Both the position numbers and the translations under genes were made by a program. A DNA stretch of 59,245 nt from an uncultured Lachnospiraceae bacterium (lineage in GTDB: Bacteria > Bacillota > Clostridia > Lachnospirales > Lachnospiraceae). Positions 1-8,445 of this stretch are shown here, in pieces. Location: assembly GCA_910587095.1 (NCBI GenBank), contig CAJUMJ010000026.1, positions 1 to 59,245 on the forward strand. Direction: 5' to 3'. Within the stretch, counting starts at the first letter, position 1. Each line of letters begins with the position of its first letter. The notes under the pieces are model-generated. The model was not told the origin of the DNA. It worked only from the letters and a program-made list of their open reading frames with translations, and ran no database searches.

Positions 1-2
1 AG

Positions 3-113
3 CCAAATGACGCAGAATGAATTTTCATTCTGCAAGGCGGAGGAGGGAGTCGATGCGGTGACATCGTTGACCGACGACAACACGGCAGATGAAAATTCAA
101 GCAAGTTATTTGG
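3..113. repeat. TIR-bounded small non-coding element, copy 1
   Basis: The ends form long imperfect terminal inverted repeats. The left arm starts CCAAATGAC and runs to about position 33; the right arm ends GTTATTTGG. Both arms contain GAATTTTCAT followed by CTGC in inverted orientation. The left arm also folds on itself (GCAGAATGA / TCATTCTGC). The centre holds GTCGATGCGGTGACATCGTTGAC and GACGACAAC. The reverse complement resembles 15839-15919, so this is a dispersed repeat family. No coding capacity is seen. Confidence 0.6.
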
Positions 114-148
114 TGAAATGTGAATGATACAGTACACTAGGGTCTGCT

Positions 149-154
149 TATAAT
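149..154 (+). promoter_or_regulatory. Possible -10 box for uppP
   Basis: A TATAAT hexamer lies about 80 bases upstream of uppP, after the repeat element. No convincing -35 box stands 16-18 bases upstream, so this is a weak call. Confidence 0.3.
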
Positions 155-234
155 TATGCTATTTGCACAAAAAAAGACACGATTTGATGAGTTGCGCAAA
201 CGTCTAAAATAAGAAAAACGGGAAAGGATACGGA

Positions 235-1059
235 ATGGATATTATAGAACTTTTAAAGGTGGTGCTTTTCGGCATCGTGGAGGGTGTCACGGAGTGGCTT
301 CCCATCAGCAGCACCGGGCACATGATTCTCTTAAACGAATTTGTGACCTTAAACGTGAGCGAGGATTTTTGGGAAATGTTTCTGGTAGTGGTCCAGCTAG
401 GAGCGATTCTGGCGGTGGTGCTGCTGTTTTGGGATAAAATTTTCCCTTTCCGCTTTAAAGAAAAGCCGGTGGTGCAGGCGGATATTTTCGTGCTCTGGTT
501 CAAAATACTGGTGGCATGTATCCCGGCGGCAGTGGTGGGGCTTGCTTTCGACGATGTGCTCGACGCGCTCTTTTATAATCCGTGGTGTGTGGCCATTGCG
601 CTGATTGTTTTCGGCATCGCGTTTATCGTGATTGAGAACCGCAACAAAAAGATGATGCCGAAGATTACCGGACTTGGCGAGATTACTTACCAGACGGCTT
701 TGATGATAGGCGTATTCCAGCTTCTGGCGGCGGTTTTCCCGGGAACTTCCCGTTCCGGGGCGACAATCGTGGGCGCGCTTCTCATCGGTGTGTCAAGGAC
801 GGTGGCGGCGGAATTTACGTTTTTTTTGGCGATTCCGGTTATGCTCGGGGCGAGCCTGCTAAAGCTTGTCAAGTTCGGGTTTTCCTTTACGGGAGAGGAG
901 GCGGTTATTTTGCTTTTGGGAATGGCCGTGGCATTCGGGGTTTCCGTGGCGGTGATCCGTTTCCTGATGGGCTATATTAAGAAGCATGATTTTAAAGTTT
1001 TCGGCTGGTACAGGATTGTGCTTGGCGCGGCGGTGCTTCTCTACTTTGCAATGGCATAA
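235..1059 (+). CDS. uppP: Undecaprenyl-diphosphatase UppP (BacA)
   Basis: This integral membrane enzyme dephosphorylates undecaprenyl diphosphate to the monophosphate, recycling the lipid carrier for peptidoglycan and other wall polymers. It is linked to bacitracin tolerance. The 274-aa length is normal for the family. Both signature motifs are present: the EGxTExLPxSSxGH block at residues 16-29 and PGTSRSG at 169-175. The rest is a series of hydrophobic helices. The ATG at 235 has an AAAGGA ribosome site. The gene is monocistronic as far as can be seen, since a separate promoter precedes the next gene. Confidence 0.96.
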   Translation: MDIIELLKVVLFGIVEGVTEWLPISSTGHMILLNEFVTLNVSEDFWEMFLVVVQLGAILAVVLLFWDKIFPFRFKEKPVVQADIFVLWFKILVACIPAAVVGLAFDDVLDALFYNPWCVAIALIVFGIAFIVIENRNKKMMPKITGLGEITYQTALMIGVFQLLAAVFPGTSRSGATIVGALLIGVSRTVAAEFTFFLAIPVMLGASLLKLVKFGFSFTGEEAVILLLGMAVAFGVSVAVIRFLMGYIKKHDFKVFGWYRIVLGAAVLLYFAMA

Positions 1060-1138
1060 AGCGCTAAAATCGGGCTGTTTTTGGCAATTCGTATATTTTA
1101 TTATATGAAAAAATGATTGATTTGTTAGAGATTGTTGG

Positions 1139-1167
1139 TTGACAGGTCTGGTTTATTGAGATAAACT
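1139..1167 (+). promoter_or_regulatory. Sigma-A-type promoter of the DUF6465 gene
   Basis: TTGACA at 1139-1144 and TAAACT at 1162-1167 are separated by 17 bases. Transcription would start near 1174, about 75 bases before the ATG at 1250. Confidence 0.6.
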
Positions 1168-1249
1168 TACAATTAGCGGCGTTATGCGGGTTTACGGTGT
1201 GATGCGGTTATTCGGATTGTAAAAGTGAGAACGGGGAAGGAGATTATTC

Positions 1250-1684
1250 ATGGCAAGGACAAAGAAGACGGTTGCGGAACCGGAAGCTATGAAAGCGGCA
1301 GATACAATGACAGCGATAGATGAAACAACAATGGAAGCACCTGCGGCGGAAGAGACGGAAGCTAAGAAACCCGGCAGAAAGCCAGGCAGGAAACCGGGAA
1401 CTACGGCTAAGAAGCCCGGCAGAAAACCCGCAGCGGAGAAGACGGAAGCGGCGGAGAAGACGACCACGACCAGAAAGGCGGCTGTGAAGGAAACCGTGCA
1501 TGTGCAGTTTTCCGGTAAGAGCTACTCCACCGAGGAGCTGGTGCAGAGCGCAAAGGATATATGGAAATATGACCTCAAGAGAAAAGTGGGAGACTTCAAA
1601 TCCGTAGAGTTATATGTGAAGCCTGAGGAGAGCGTGGTTTACTACGTGATCAACGGCGAGGAGAAAGGACAGTTCAATATTTAA
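1250..1684 (+). CDS. DUF6465-type basic protein with AT-hook-like repeats
   Basis: This is a 144-aa protein of two unlike halves. Residues 1-85 are Ala/Glu/Lys rich and carry three KPGRKP-type repeats (about residues 40-64) that resemble AT-hook or histone-H1-like DNA-contacting tails. Residues 85-144 form a compact conserved domain ending in YYVINGEEKGQFNI. This arrangement matches proteins annotated DUF6465 in Lachnospiraceae. The function is not established; nucleoid binding is an inference from the repeats. It has its own promoter, a good AAGGAG site, and a terminator hairpin right after the stop. Confidence 0.75.
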   Translation: MARTKKTVAEPEAMKAADTMTAIDETTMEAPAAEETEAKKPGRKPGRKPGTTAKKPGRKPAAEKTEAAEKTTTTRKAAVKETVHVQFSGKSYSTEELVQSAKDIWKYDLKRKVGDFKSVELYVKPEESVVYYVINGEEKGQFNI

Positions 1685-1709
1685 GCAAATCATATGGAAG
1701 AATGTGAGC

Positions 1710-1745
1710 GGTCAGTTTAGGGAATGCTAAACTGGCCACTTTTCA
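1710..1745 (+). terminator. Terminator after the DUF6465 gene
   Basis: An 11-bp stem (GGTCAGTTTAG with CTAAACTGGCC, one G-T wobble) and a 6-base loop are followed by ACTTTTCAT. It insulates the gene from the downstream heat-shock operon. Confidence 0.7.
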
Positions 1746-1777
1746 TACATTTTTAATAATTTTTTTCCATTCAGATG

Positions 1778-1806
1778 TTGACAATAAAAATGTTAAGTGA
1801 TAACTT
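1778..1806 (+). promoter_or_regulatory. Likely hrcA operon promoter
   Basis: TTGACA at 1778-1783 is a perfect -35 box. The -10 region 17 bases later (TAACTT) is poor. The CIRCE operator begins 15 bases downstream, which fits an HrcA-repressed promoter. Confidence 0.5.
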
Positions 1807-1820
1807 ACTACTAGAAGATG

Positions 1821-1847
1821 TTAGCACTCTAAAGGAGCGAGTGCTAA
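1821..1847. promoter_or_regulatory. CIRCE operator (HrcA binding site)
   Basis: This is a perfect CIRCE element: TTAGCACTC at 1821-1829, a 9-base spacer, then GAGTGCTAA at 1839-1847. HrcA binds it to repress heat-shock genes, so hrcA-grpE-dnaK-dnaJ is autoregulated. Its position shows that the upstream in-frame ATG at 1775 cannot be the real hrcA start. Confidence 0.95.
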
Positions 1848-1906
1848 CAATCCAACCGGTAAGAGGGAAACCGACAGAATATTGGACGGTTACAGAGGGA
1901 AATGGA

Positions 1907-2932
1907 ATGCAACTGGACGAAAGAAAATATATCATATTGCAAGCCATCATCCGAACTTACCTGGAAACGGGCGAGCCGGTAGGCAGCCGTACAATTTCCA
2001 AGTACACTGACCTGAACCTGAGTTCGGCGACCATCCGAAACGAGATGGCGGATCTGGAGGAGCTGGGGTATATCATACAGCCTCACACTTCCGCGGGCCG
2101 GATTCCTTCCGACAAGGGATACCGCCTCTACGTGGACAAAATGATGGAGGAGAAAGAACGGGAAGTGGAGGAGATGAAGGAACTGCTCCTTGAGAAGGGG
2201 GATAAGATGGATCACCTTCTCAAGCAGGCCGCAAAGGTGCTGGCGAACAACACCGAATACGCGGCGATGATCTCCGCGCCCCAGTATCACCGCAACAAGC
2301 TGAAATTTATCCAGCTTTCCAGGGTGGATGCGGGACACATCCTCGCGGTCATCGTGGTGGAGGGCAACGTGATCAAAAATTCCATGATGACGGTGGAAGA
2401 GGAGCTGAGCGACGAGACGCTTCTGAAACTGAACATCCTTTTGAACACGCATTTAAACGGCCTTTCCCTGGAGGAGATCAACCTTGGCATGATCGCCGCC
2501 ATGAAGCAGCAGGCGGGTATTCACAGCGAGATTGTGGCGGGAGTCATAGACGCGGTGGCGGAGGCCATTAAAGCGGATGAGGATCTGGAAATTTACACAA
2601 GCGGTACCAAGAACTTTTTTAAGTACCCGGAGCTTGCGGATCATGAACGCGCGAGCGAGCTGATCACCACCTTTGAGGAGAAACAGCTTTTGAGCGAGCT
2701 GGTGCAGGATAATCTTTCCGGCGACAACAACACGGGGATTCAGGTTTATATCGGCAGCGAAACTCCGGTGGCGGGTATGAAAGACTGCAGCATTGTGACG
2801 GCTACCTACGAGCTGGACGAGGGGATGAAAGGCACCATAGGCATCATCGGGCCAAAGCGGATGGATTACGAGAAAGTGGTGAGCAATCTCAGGCTGTTAA
2901 AGCATCAACTGGATGATTTATATAAGAAGTGA
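1907..2932 (+). CDS. hrcA: Heat-inducible transcription repressor HrcA
   Basis: HrcA represses class I heat-shock genes by binding CIRCE, and its activity depends on the GroEL chaperonin. The protein is 341 aa from the ATG at 1907 (MQLDERKY), which has a GAGGGA site. The open frame extends up to 1775, but that longer version would translate through the promoter and the CIRCE operator, so it is rejected. The N-terminus has the winged-helix segment with GSRTISKY and SSATIRNEMADLEELGY, followed by the HTSAGRIPSDKGYR signature. The remainder matches the HrcA dimerisation domain. It is the first gene of hrcA-grpE-dnaK-dnaJ. Confidence 0.96.
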   Translation: MQLDERKYIILQAIIRTYLETGEPVGSRTISKYTDLNLSSATIRNEMADLEELGYIIQPHTSAGRIPSDKGYRLYVDKMMEEKEREVEEMKELLLEKGDKMDHLLKQAAKVLANNTEYAAMISAPQYHRNKLKFIQLSRVDAGHILAVIVVEGNVIKNSMMTVEEELSDETLLKLNILLNTHLNGLSLEEINLGMIAAMKQQAGIHSEIVAGVIDAVAEAIKADEDLEIYTSGTKNFFKYPELADHERASELITTFEEKQLLSELVQDNLSGDNNTGIQVYIGSETPVAGMKDCSIVTATYELDEGMKGTIGIIGPKRMDYEKVVSNLRLLKHQLDDLYKK

Positions 2933-3012
2933 AAACGGCGGCGGAAAGTGACAAACTGACAAAAAGCCGGCATAGAAAGCAAGCGCAGTGACAAGCGAAA
3001 TCAAAGAAAGGG

Positions 3013-3639
3013 ATGAGTGCAGTGGCAGCAGAGGAAATGGATAAAATGGATAAACAGGAAAATGACATGACGGAAAACGACATGGAAGAAAAGGATACGC
3101 CCCGGCAGGAAACGGAGGCGGCCGCAGAGCCACCTACAGGCGGCGGGGAGAAGAACGCAAAGAGCGATAAGAAGGAAAAGAAGAGAAAAGACAAGAAGCA
3201 GGACGCCCTGAAGGAGAAGGTGGAGGAGCTGGAAGATCGGGTGAAACGTCAGATGGCTGAGTTCGAGAACTTCCGCAAACGCACCGAGAAAGAGAAGACG
3301 GCAATGTTCGAGACGGGAGCAAAGAGCGTGATCGAGAAAATTCTGCCTGTGGTGGATAATTTCGAGAGAGGTCTTGCCAGCGTTCCCGAGGAGGAGAAGG
3401 ATGGCGCTATCGCACAGGGGATGCAGATGATTTATAAACAGCTCATGACGGAGCTGGAAAATCTGGATGTGAAGCCGATCCCGGCGGTGGGGGAGGAGTT
3501 CAACCCCGAATTCCACAATGCGGTGATGCAGACGCAGAGCGAAGAGTTTGAGTCCGGCGTGATCGCACAGGAGCTTCAGAAAGGCTATACTTACAGGGAC
3601 AGCGTGGTCAGACACAGCATGGTGGCGGTGGTTGAGTGA
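3013..3639 (+). CDS. grpE: Nucleotide exchange factor GrpE
   Basis: GrpE releases ADP from DnaK and acts as a cytoplasmic co-chaperone. The 208-aa protein has a long charged, low-complexity N-terminus (Met/Asp/Glu/Lys rich, about residues 1-65). A coiled coil follows (EELEDRVKRQMAEFENFRKRTEKE), then the conserved C-terminal beta domain with NPEFHNAVM and GYTYRDSVVRHSMVAV. The start is uncertain: the ATG at 3013 sits very close to AAAGG, and in-frame ATGs at 3037 and 3046 follow an AGAGGA. The conserved part is unaffected. It lies between hrcA and dnaK in the usual order. Confidence 0.95.
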   Translation: MSAVAAEEMDKMDKQENDMTENDMEEKDTPRQETEAAAEPPTGGGEKNAKSDKKEKKRKDKKQDALKEKVEELEDRVKRQMAEFENFRKRTEKEKTAMFETGAKSVIEKILPVVDNFERGLASVPEEEKDGAIAQGMQMIYKQLMTELENLDVKPIPAVGEEFNPEFHNAVMQTQSEEFESGVIAQELQKGYTYRDSVVRHSMVAVVE

Positions 3640-3733
3640 CAAAGAGCGCAGTCCGGGAAGGGTTTAGTTTTAGGATAGAGAACAGTAAACAAAACAGGGG
3701 CGCAGGGAACATGCGCGGAAAGAGGGAAATATT

Positions 3734-5608
3734 ATGAGCAAAATTATCGGCATCGACTTGGGAACAACTAATAGCTGCGTGGCAGTTATGGAGGGCGGCA
3801 AGCCCACTGTCATCGCGAATACCGAGGGAGCGAGAACCACACCGTCGGTTGTGGCCTTCACGAAAAACGGCGAGAGACTTGTAGGCGAGCCGGCAAAACG
3901 TCAGGCGGTAACCAACGCGGACAACACCATCGCTTCCATCAAGAGAGATATGGGTACGGACAGAGGACGTACCATTGCGGACAAAAAGTATTCTCCGCAG
4001 CAGATTTCCGCTATGATTTTGCAGAAGCTGAAAGCGGATGCGGAAAACTACCTGGGCGAGAAGGTGACGGAGGCAGTGATCACGGTTCCCGCATACTTTA
4101 ACGATTCACAAAGGCAGGCAACCAAGGACGCTGGAAAGATCGCGGGTCTTGACGTGAAGCGTATCATCAACGAGCCTACGGCGGCGGCTTTGGCTTACGG
4201 CCTTGACAATGAAAAAGAGCAGAAGATCATGGTTTACGACCTGGGTGGCGGTACTTTCGACGTGTCCATCATCGAGATCGGCGACGGCGTCATCGAAGTG
4301 CTTGCCACAAACGGCGATACCCATCTTGGCGGCGACGACTTTGACCAGAAGATTATTGACTGGATGCTTGCCGAGTTCAAAGCGCAGGAGGGCGTTGACC
4401 TTTCCAACGACAAGATGGCTCTCCAGAGATTGAAAGAGGCGGCAGAGAAAGCGAAGAAAGAGCTTTCCTCCGCGACGACGACAAATATCAACCTTCCTTT
4501 CATCACGGCGACGGCGGAAGGGCCCAAGCACTTTGACATGAATCTGACAAGAGCGAAGTTCGACGAGCTCACAAGCGATCTGGTAGAGCGCACGGCAATC
4601 CCTGTGCAGAACGCGATGAAGGACGCCGGCCTGACCAACGCGGATATCGGGCAGGTGCTTCTGGTGGGCGGTTCCACCCGTGTGCCGGCAGTGCAGGAGA
4701 AGGTAAAACAGATCACCGGCAAGGAGCCGAGCAAATCCCTGAATCCCGACGAGTGCGTGGCTCTCGGCGCTTCCGTACAGGGTGGTAAGCTTGCGGGCGA
4801 CGCGGGCGCGGGCGAAATCCTTCTGCTTGATGTGACGCCTCTGTCACTTTCCATTGAGACGGCGGGCGGCATCGCGACCAGACTGATTGAGAGAAATACA
4901 ACCATTCCCACCAAGCACAGCCAGGTGTTCTCCACCTACTCCGACAACCAGACGGCGGTGGACATCAACGTGCTTCAGGGTGAGAGACAGTTCGCGAAAG
5001 ACAACAAATCCCTCGGCCAGTTCCGTCTTGACGGCATTCCGCCGGCAATGCGCGGCGTACCGCAGATCGAGGTAACCTTCGACATAGACGCTAACGGTAT
5101 CGTAAATGTATCCGCAAAGGATCTTGGCACGGGCAAGGAGCAGCACATCACCATCACCGCGGGTTCCAATATGTCCGACGACGAGATTGAGAAAGCGGTG
5201 AAGGAAGCGGCTGAGTTCGAGGCGCAGGATAAGAAGCGCAAAGAGGCGGTTGATACAAGGAACGATGCGGACTCTTTCGTATTCCAGACCGAGAAAGCGC
5301 TGAACGAAGTGGGCGACAAGATCGACGCTTCCGAGAAAGCGGGTGTGGAGGCCGACTTACAGGCAGTAAAAGATATTTTGGAGAGAACCAAAGACCAGGA
5401 GCTTACCGACAGCCAGCTTGACGAGCTCAAAGCGGCGAAGGAGAAGCTGACAAACTCCGCACAGTCTTTGTTTACGAAGATGTATGAGAATATGCAGCAG
5501 GCGCAGGGCGGCCCCGATATGAGCAATATGGGCGGCGCGCAGGAGGCAGGCCCTCAGGACAACGGCGGAGCGGACGACGTGGTCGACGGGGATTATAGAG
5601 AGGTTTAA
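3734..5608 (+). CDS. dnaK: Chaperone protein DnaK (Hsp70)
   Basis: DnaK is an ATP-dependent Hsp70 chaperone that binds unfolded polypeptides with DnaJ and GrpE. The 624-aa length is typical for Firmicutes. The N-terminus reads IGIDLGTTNSCVAVMEGG, the phosphate motif is VYDLGGGTFDVSI, and the adenosine motif is VLLVGGSTRVPAVQ. A substrate-binding domain and helical lid follow, ending in a Gly/Gln-rich tail with DGDYREV. The ATG at 3734 has an AGAGGG site. No CIRCE is seen directly upstream, so expression probably depends on the hrcA promoter. Confidence 0.98.
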   Translation: MSKIIGIDLGTTNSCVAVMEGGKPTVIANTEGARTTPSVVAFTKNGERLVGEPAKRQAVTNADNTIASIKRDMGTDRGRTIADKKYSPQQISAMILQKLKADAENYLGEKVTEAVITVPAYFNDSQRQATKDAGKIAGLDVKRIINEPTAAALAYGLDNEKEQKIMVYDLGGGTFDVSIIEIGDGVIEVLATNGDTHLGGDDFDQKIIDWMLAEFKAQEGVDLSNDKMALQRLKEAAEKAKKELSSATTTNINLPFITATAEGPKHFDMNLTRAKFDELTSDLVERTAIPVQNAMKDAGLTNADIGQVLLVGGSTRVPAVQEKVKQITGKEPSKSLNPDECVALGASVQGGKLAGDAGAGEILLLDVTPLSLSIETAGGIATRLIERNTTIPTKHSQVFSTYSDNQTAVDINVLQGERQFAKDNKSLGQFRLDGIPPAMRGVPQIEVTFDIDANGIVNVSAKDLGTGKEQHITITAGSNMSDDEIEKAVKEAAEFEAQDKKRKEAVDTRNDADSFVFQTEKALNEVGDKIDASEKAGVEADLQAVKDILERTKDQELTDSQLDELKAAKEKLTNSAQSLFTKMYENMQQAQGGPDMSNMGGAQEAGPQDNGGADDVVDGDYREV

Positions 5609-5628
5609 ACAATTCAGGCGAACCGAAT

Positions 5629-5740
5629 CTGGCAGACAAATCATGCTTGCATGAATTTGGCTGTCAGATGACGGTTCGAGGGAACGCCCTCGATGATGAG
5701 CCGATTGAGCTTTGCTCAATCAAAAGCTGCGAAGCAACGA
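5629..5740. repeat. Run of consecutive short hairpins between dnaK and dnaJ
   Basis: The 208-base gap contains successive hairpins with unrelated stems. The first is a 39-base imperfect hairpin centred on CATGCTTGCATG (5629-5667). TCGAGGGAACGCCCTCGA (5676-5693) and GATTGAGCTTTGCTCAATC (5703-5721) follow, then a small TGC-GAA-GCA hairpin. No run of U follows, so these are not classical terminators. They could process or stabilise the dnaK-dnaJ transcript. Similar runs occur before glnN and after tmk. Confidence 0.55.
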
Positions 5741-5816
5741 AAAGTACTGAAAGCACGATTTTGCGAATAGAGAGGACATGGCTTAATTGTAGCACATTAA
5801 GGGAAGGACATAGATC

Positions 5817-6998
5817 ATGGCAGAACAAAAACGGGATTATTATGAGGTGCTCGGCGTAGAGAAAAGTGCGGATGACGCCGCCATTAAAAAAGCATACAGG
5901 GCTTTGGCCAAGAAATATCACCCCGACATGAATCCCGGGGATGCGGAGGCGGAGAAAAAATTTAAGGAAGCCTCGGAAGCTTACGCGGTTTTGAGCGATC
6001 CCGAGAAGCGCAGACAGTATGACCAGTATGGCCATGCTGCTTTCGACGGTGCGGGAGGGGGCGGCGGTTTCGGCGGCTTCGATTTCAACAGCGCGGATTT
6101 CGGCGATATTTTCGGCGATATCTTTGGCGATCTGTTTGGCGGCGGCAGGCGCAGCGGCGGCAGAGGCAACGGCCCCATGAAGGGCGCGAACATCAGAACT
6201 AGCGTAAGGATTACCTTCGAGGAGGCGGTTTTTGGCGTGGAGAAGGAGATCGAGCTGACGCTTAAGGACGAATGTACTTCCTGCCACGGCACGGGTGCGA
6301 AACCGGGAACAAGCCCTGAGACGTGCAGCAAGTGTGGCGGTAAGGGGCAGGTGGTATTCACCCAGCAGTCCTTCTTCGGTACGGTGCGCAATGTCCAGAC
6401 ATGTCCTGACTGCCACGGCACCGGAAAGGTGATTAAGGATAAATGCCCGAGCTGTCGGGGCACGGGCTACATTGCCAACAAGAAGAAAATACAGGTTTCC
6501 ATTCCGGCGGGTATCGATAACGGACAGTGTGTGCGAATCCGCGACAAAGGCGAGCCGGGGACGAACGGAGGCCCGAGAGGGGATTTGCTCGTGGAAGTGG
6601 TGGTGGGGAGACACCCCATCTTCCAGAGGCAGGATGAAAATATTTATTCCACCGTGCCTATGTCATTTGCCACGGCGGCGCTGGGCGGTGAGATCGTGAT
6701 CGACACCGTGGACGGAAAAGTGATCTATGATGTGAAGGCCGGCACGCAGACGGATACGAAAGTCCGCCTCAAGGGTAAGGGCGTACCTTCTCTGCGCAGT
6801 AAGGATGTGCGCGGGGATCACTATGTGACGCTGGTGGTGCAGGTGCCGGATAAATTGTCCCACGAGGCGAAGGAACTTTTGAAACAGTTTGACGCGCAGA
6901 CAGGAGATACCCTGAACGCTGCCAAAAACATAGCGGGAAACGGAACCGACGAACAGGCAGGGAGCACCGGAAAAAAGAAGAAAAAATTTAAATTTTAA
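5817..6998 (+). CDS. dnaJ: Chaperone protein DnaJ (Hsp40)
   Basis: DnaJ stimulates DnaK ATPase and delivers substrates. The 393-aa protein has all expected parts. The J-domain carries HPD at residues 35-37. A Gly/Phe-rich linker (GGGGGFGGF and following) spans about residues 75-125. Four zinc motifs are present: CTSCHGTG, CSKCGGKG, CPDCHGTG and CPSCRGTG. The C-terminal substrate domains follow, with a Lys-rich end. The ATG at 5817 follows AAGGGAAGGA. It is the last gene of the heat-shock operon, closed by a hairpin at 7021. Confidence 0.98.
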   Translation: MAEQKRDYYEVLGVEKSADDAAIKKAYRALAKKYHPDMNPGDAEAEKKFKEASEAYAVLSDPEKRRQYDQYGHAAFDGAGGGGGFGGFDFNSADFGDIFGDIFGDLFGGGRRSGGRGNGPMKGANIRTSVRITFEEAVFGVEKEIELTLKDECTSCHGTGAKPGTSPETCSKCGGKGQVVFTQQSFFGTVRNVQTCPDCHGTGKVIKDKCPSCRGTGYIANKKKIQVSIPAGIDNGQCVRIRDKGEPGTNGGPRGDLLVEVVVGRHPIFQRQDENIYSTVPMSFATAALGGEIVIDTVDGKVIYDVKAGTQTDTKVRLKGKGVPSLRSKDVRGDHYVTLVVQVPDKLSHEAKELLKQFDAQTGDTLNAAKNIAGNGTDEQAGSTGKKKKKFKF

Positions 6999-7020
6999 CA
7001 GATGAATAAGGATGCGGTAT

Positions 7021-7061
7021 AAAAGTCATGGGAGAATTCTCATGGCTTTTCCTGCGTTTTT
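7021..7061 (+). terminator. Terminator after dnaJ
   Basis: AAAAGTCATG and CATGGCTTTT pair around a palindromic centre (GGAGAATTCT). The sequence CCTGCGTTTTTA follows, giving a short U tract. Confidence 0.7.
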
Positions 7062-7233
7062 ATGGTAAAATAACGAAGACATGGACTGTCGTGCCCGTAC
7101 ATATGGGTTTTTGGCAAAAAAACGACTAAATGAAGGGTTTGCGAGAGTCCAAATGGAAGTATAAAACAGTATAAATCGGATACAAAAACAGATACTGACG
7201 GAGAGAAAGACAGAAAAAGAAGCGAGGTATTTT

Positions 7234-8445
7234 ATGAAGCTTAAGAAAAGTACGAGAAGAATGAACGGGAAAGTTTTCCTTGTGATCGGCGCGATGATGT
7301 TTGCTTTTTCGGGTTGCGGAAAGGAGCCTGAACCGGAGAAACCGAAGTTTGAAATTGAACCGATTGAACCGGAGGACGTGGAGGAGCCTGTCGTGGCCGA
7401 GGAGGAAGAACCGGAGCCGGAGCCGGAAACGGAGCAGACTACAATCGGGGAGCGCGTGGAGGTGGACGGGAAAATCCAGAGCTACCTGACAGGAACGTGG
7501 ACGAAGACGGAGCAGGCGAAGCGGCGGCCCATCGCCGTGATGATACCGAACAACACCCCGGCTTTGCCGCAGTACGGTCTTTCACGCGCGGGAATCATTT
7601 ACGAAGCGCCGGTGGAAGGGCGTATTACCCGACTTATGGGTGTGTTTGAGGATTTTGACGATCTGGATCGGATCGGCCCGGTCAGGTCGAGCCGGGACTA
7701 TTATGTCTATACGGCCATGGGATATGAGGCAATTTACTGTAACTGGGGACTGGCAGTACCTTACGTGGAGGAACTGATTAACCGTCCGAACTATTACAAT
7801 GTCAGCGCGGCGGTGGTAGGCATCCACAATCCGGCGGACGAGGCGTTTGGCAGGGTGAGCCGGCCGGGATACGCGAAGGAATTTACGGGATATCTCATGA
7901 TCGACGGTCTTTTCGACGCGGTGGAAAGGCTCGGTTATGACTGGAATTTAGACGACAAGTATGTGCCGCCCTTCCTCTTTGCGGCGGACGACGTGAGGGC
8001 GGAGTATGAGGATAAGGAGGAGGCTTTCTATGTTTATCCGGGAGGCAAGTCCGGGGCCAATTCCGGCGGATACGGCAGCTATCATCCCTACTTTGAATAC
8101 CATGAGGACGACCGGCTCTATTACCGTTACCAGAACGGCAAAAAGCAGATCGACGAACTCACGGGCGGCCAGCTTACGGTCAGCAACGTCGTATTCCAGT
8201 ATTGTCACGGGGAAGTCAGAGACGACCATGATTATCTTGCTTTCGGCGTGCACGGCGAGGGAGAAGCCATCGTCTTTACAAACGGAAAGGTTATAAAGGG
8301 CACCTGGAAACGTTACGACGGCGATTTTACCCCGGCAAAGTTTTTTGACGAAAACGGCGAGGAGATTGTATTTAATCAGGGCAGCACCTGGATTTGCAAT
8401 ATTTGGGATGAATACGGGGAGTTCGTGGAATATGGACAGGAATGA
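7234..8445 (+). CDS. DUF3048 (YerB-like) lipoprotein
   Basis: This 403-aa exported lipoprotein has a basic N-terminus, a hydrophobic segment and a lipobox ending FSGC (Cys about residue 28). A strongly acidic Pro/Glu spacer follows to about residue 68. The body carries the DUF3048 signature (RPIAVMIPNN, GIIYEAPVEGRITRLMG, RIGPVRSSRDYY). YerB-family proteins are membrane-anchored proteins of unknown biochemical role. The start at 7234 follows GCGAGG. The end overlaps the next gene by 14 bases, which suggests translational coupling with the xpaC/telA pair. Confidence 0.9.
   Translation: MKLKKSTRRMNGKVFLVIGAMMFAFSGCGKEPEPEKPKFEIEPIEPEDVEEPVVAEEEEPEPEPETEQTTIGERVEVDGKIQSYLTGTWTKTEQAKRRPIAVMIPNNTPALPQYGLSRAGIIYEAPVEGRITRLMGVFEDFDDLDRIGPVRSSRDYYVYTAMGYEAIYCNWGLAVPYVEELINRPNYYNVSAAVVGIHNPADEAFGRVSRPGYAKEFTGYLMIDGLFDAVERLGYDWNLDDKYVPPFLFAADDVRAEYEDKEEAFYVYPGGKSGANSGGYGSYHPYFEYHEDDRLYYRYQNGKKQIDELTGGQLTVSNVVFQYCHGEVRDDHDYLAFGVHGEGEAIVFTNGKVIKGTWKRYDGDFTPAKFFDENGEEIVFNQGSTWICNIWDEYGEFVEYGQE

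Noticed and set aside
1775..1906. Longer in-frame start for HrcA
   Set aside because: It would translate through the -35 box and the CIRCE operator, and the added 44 residues are not HrcA-like.
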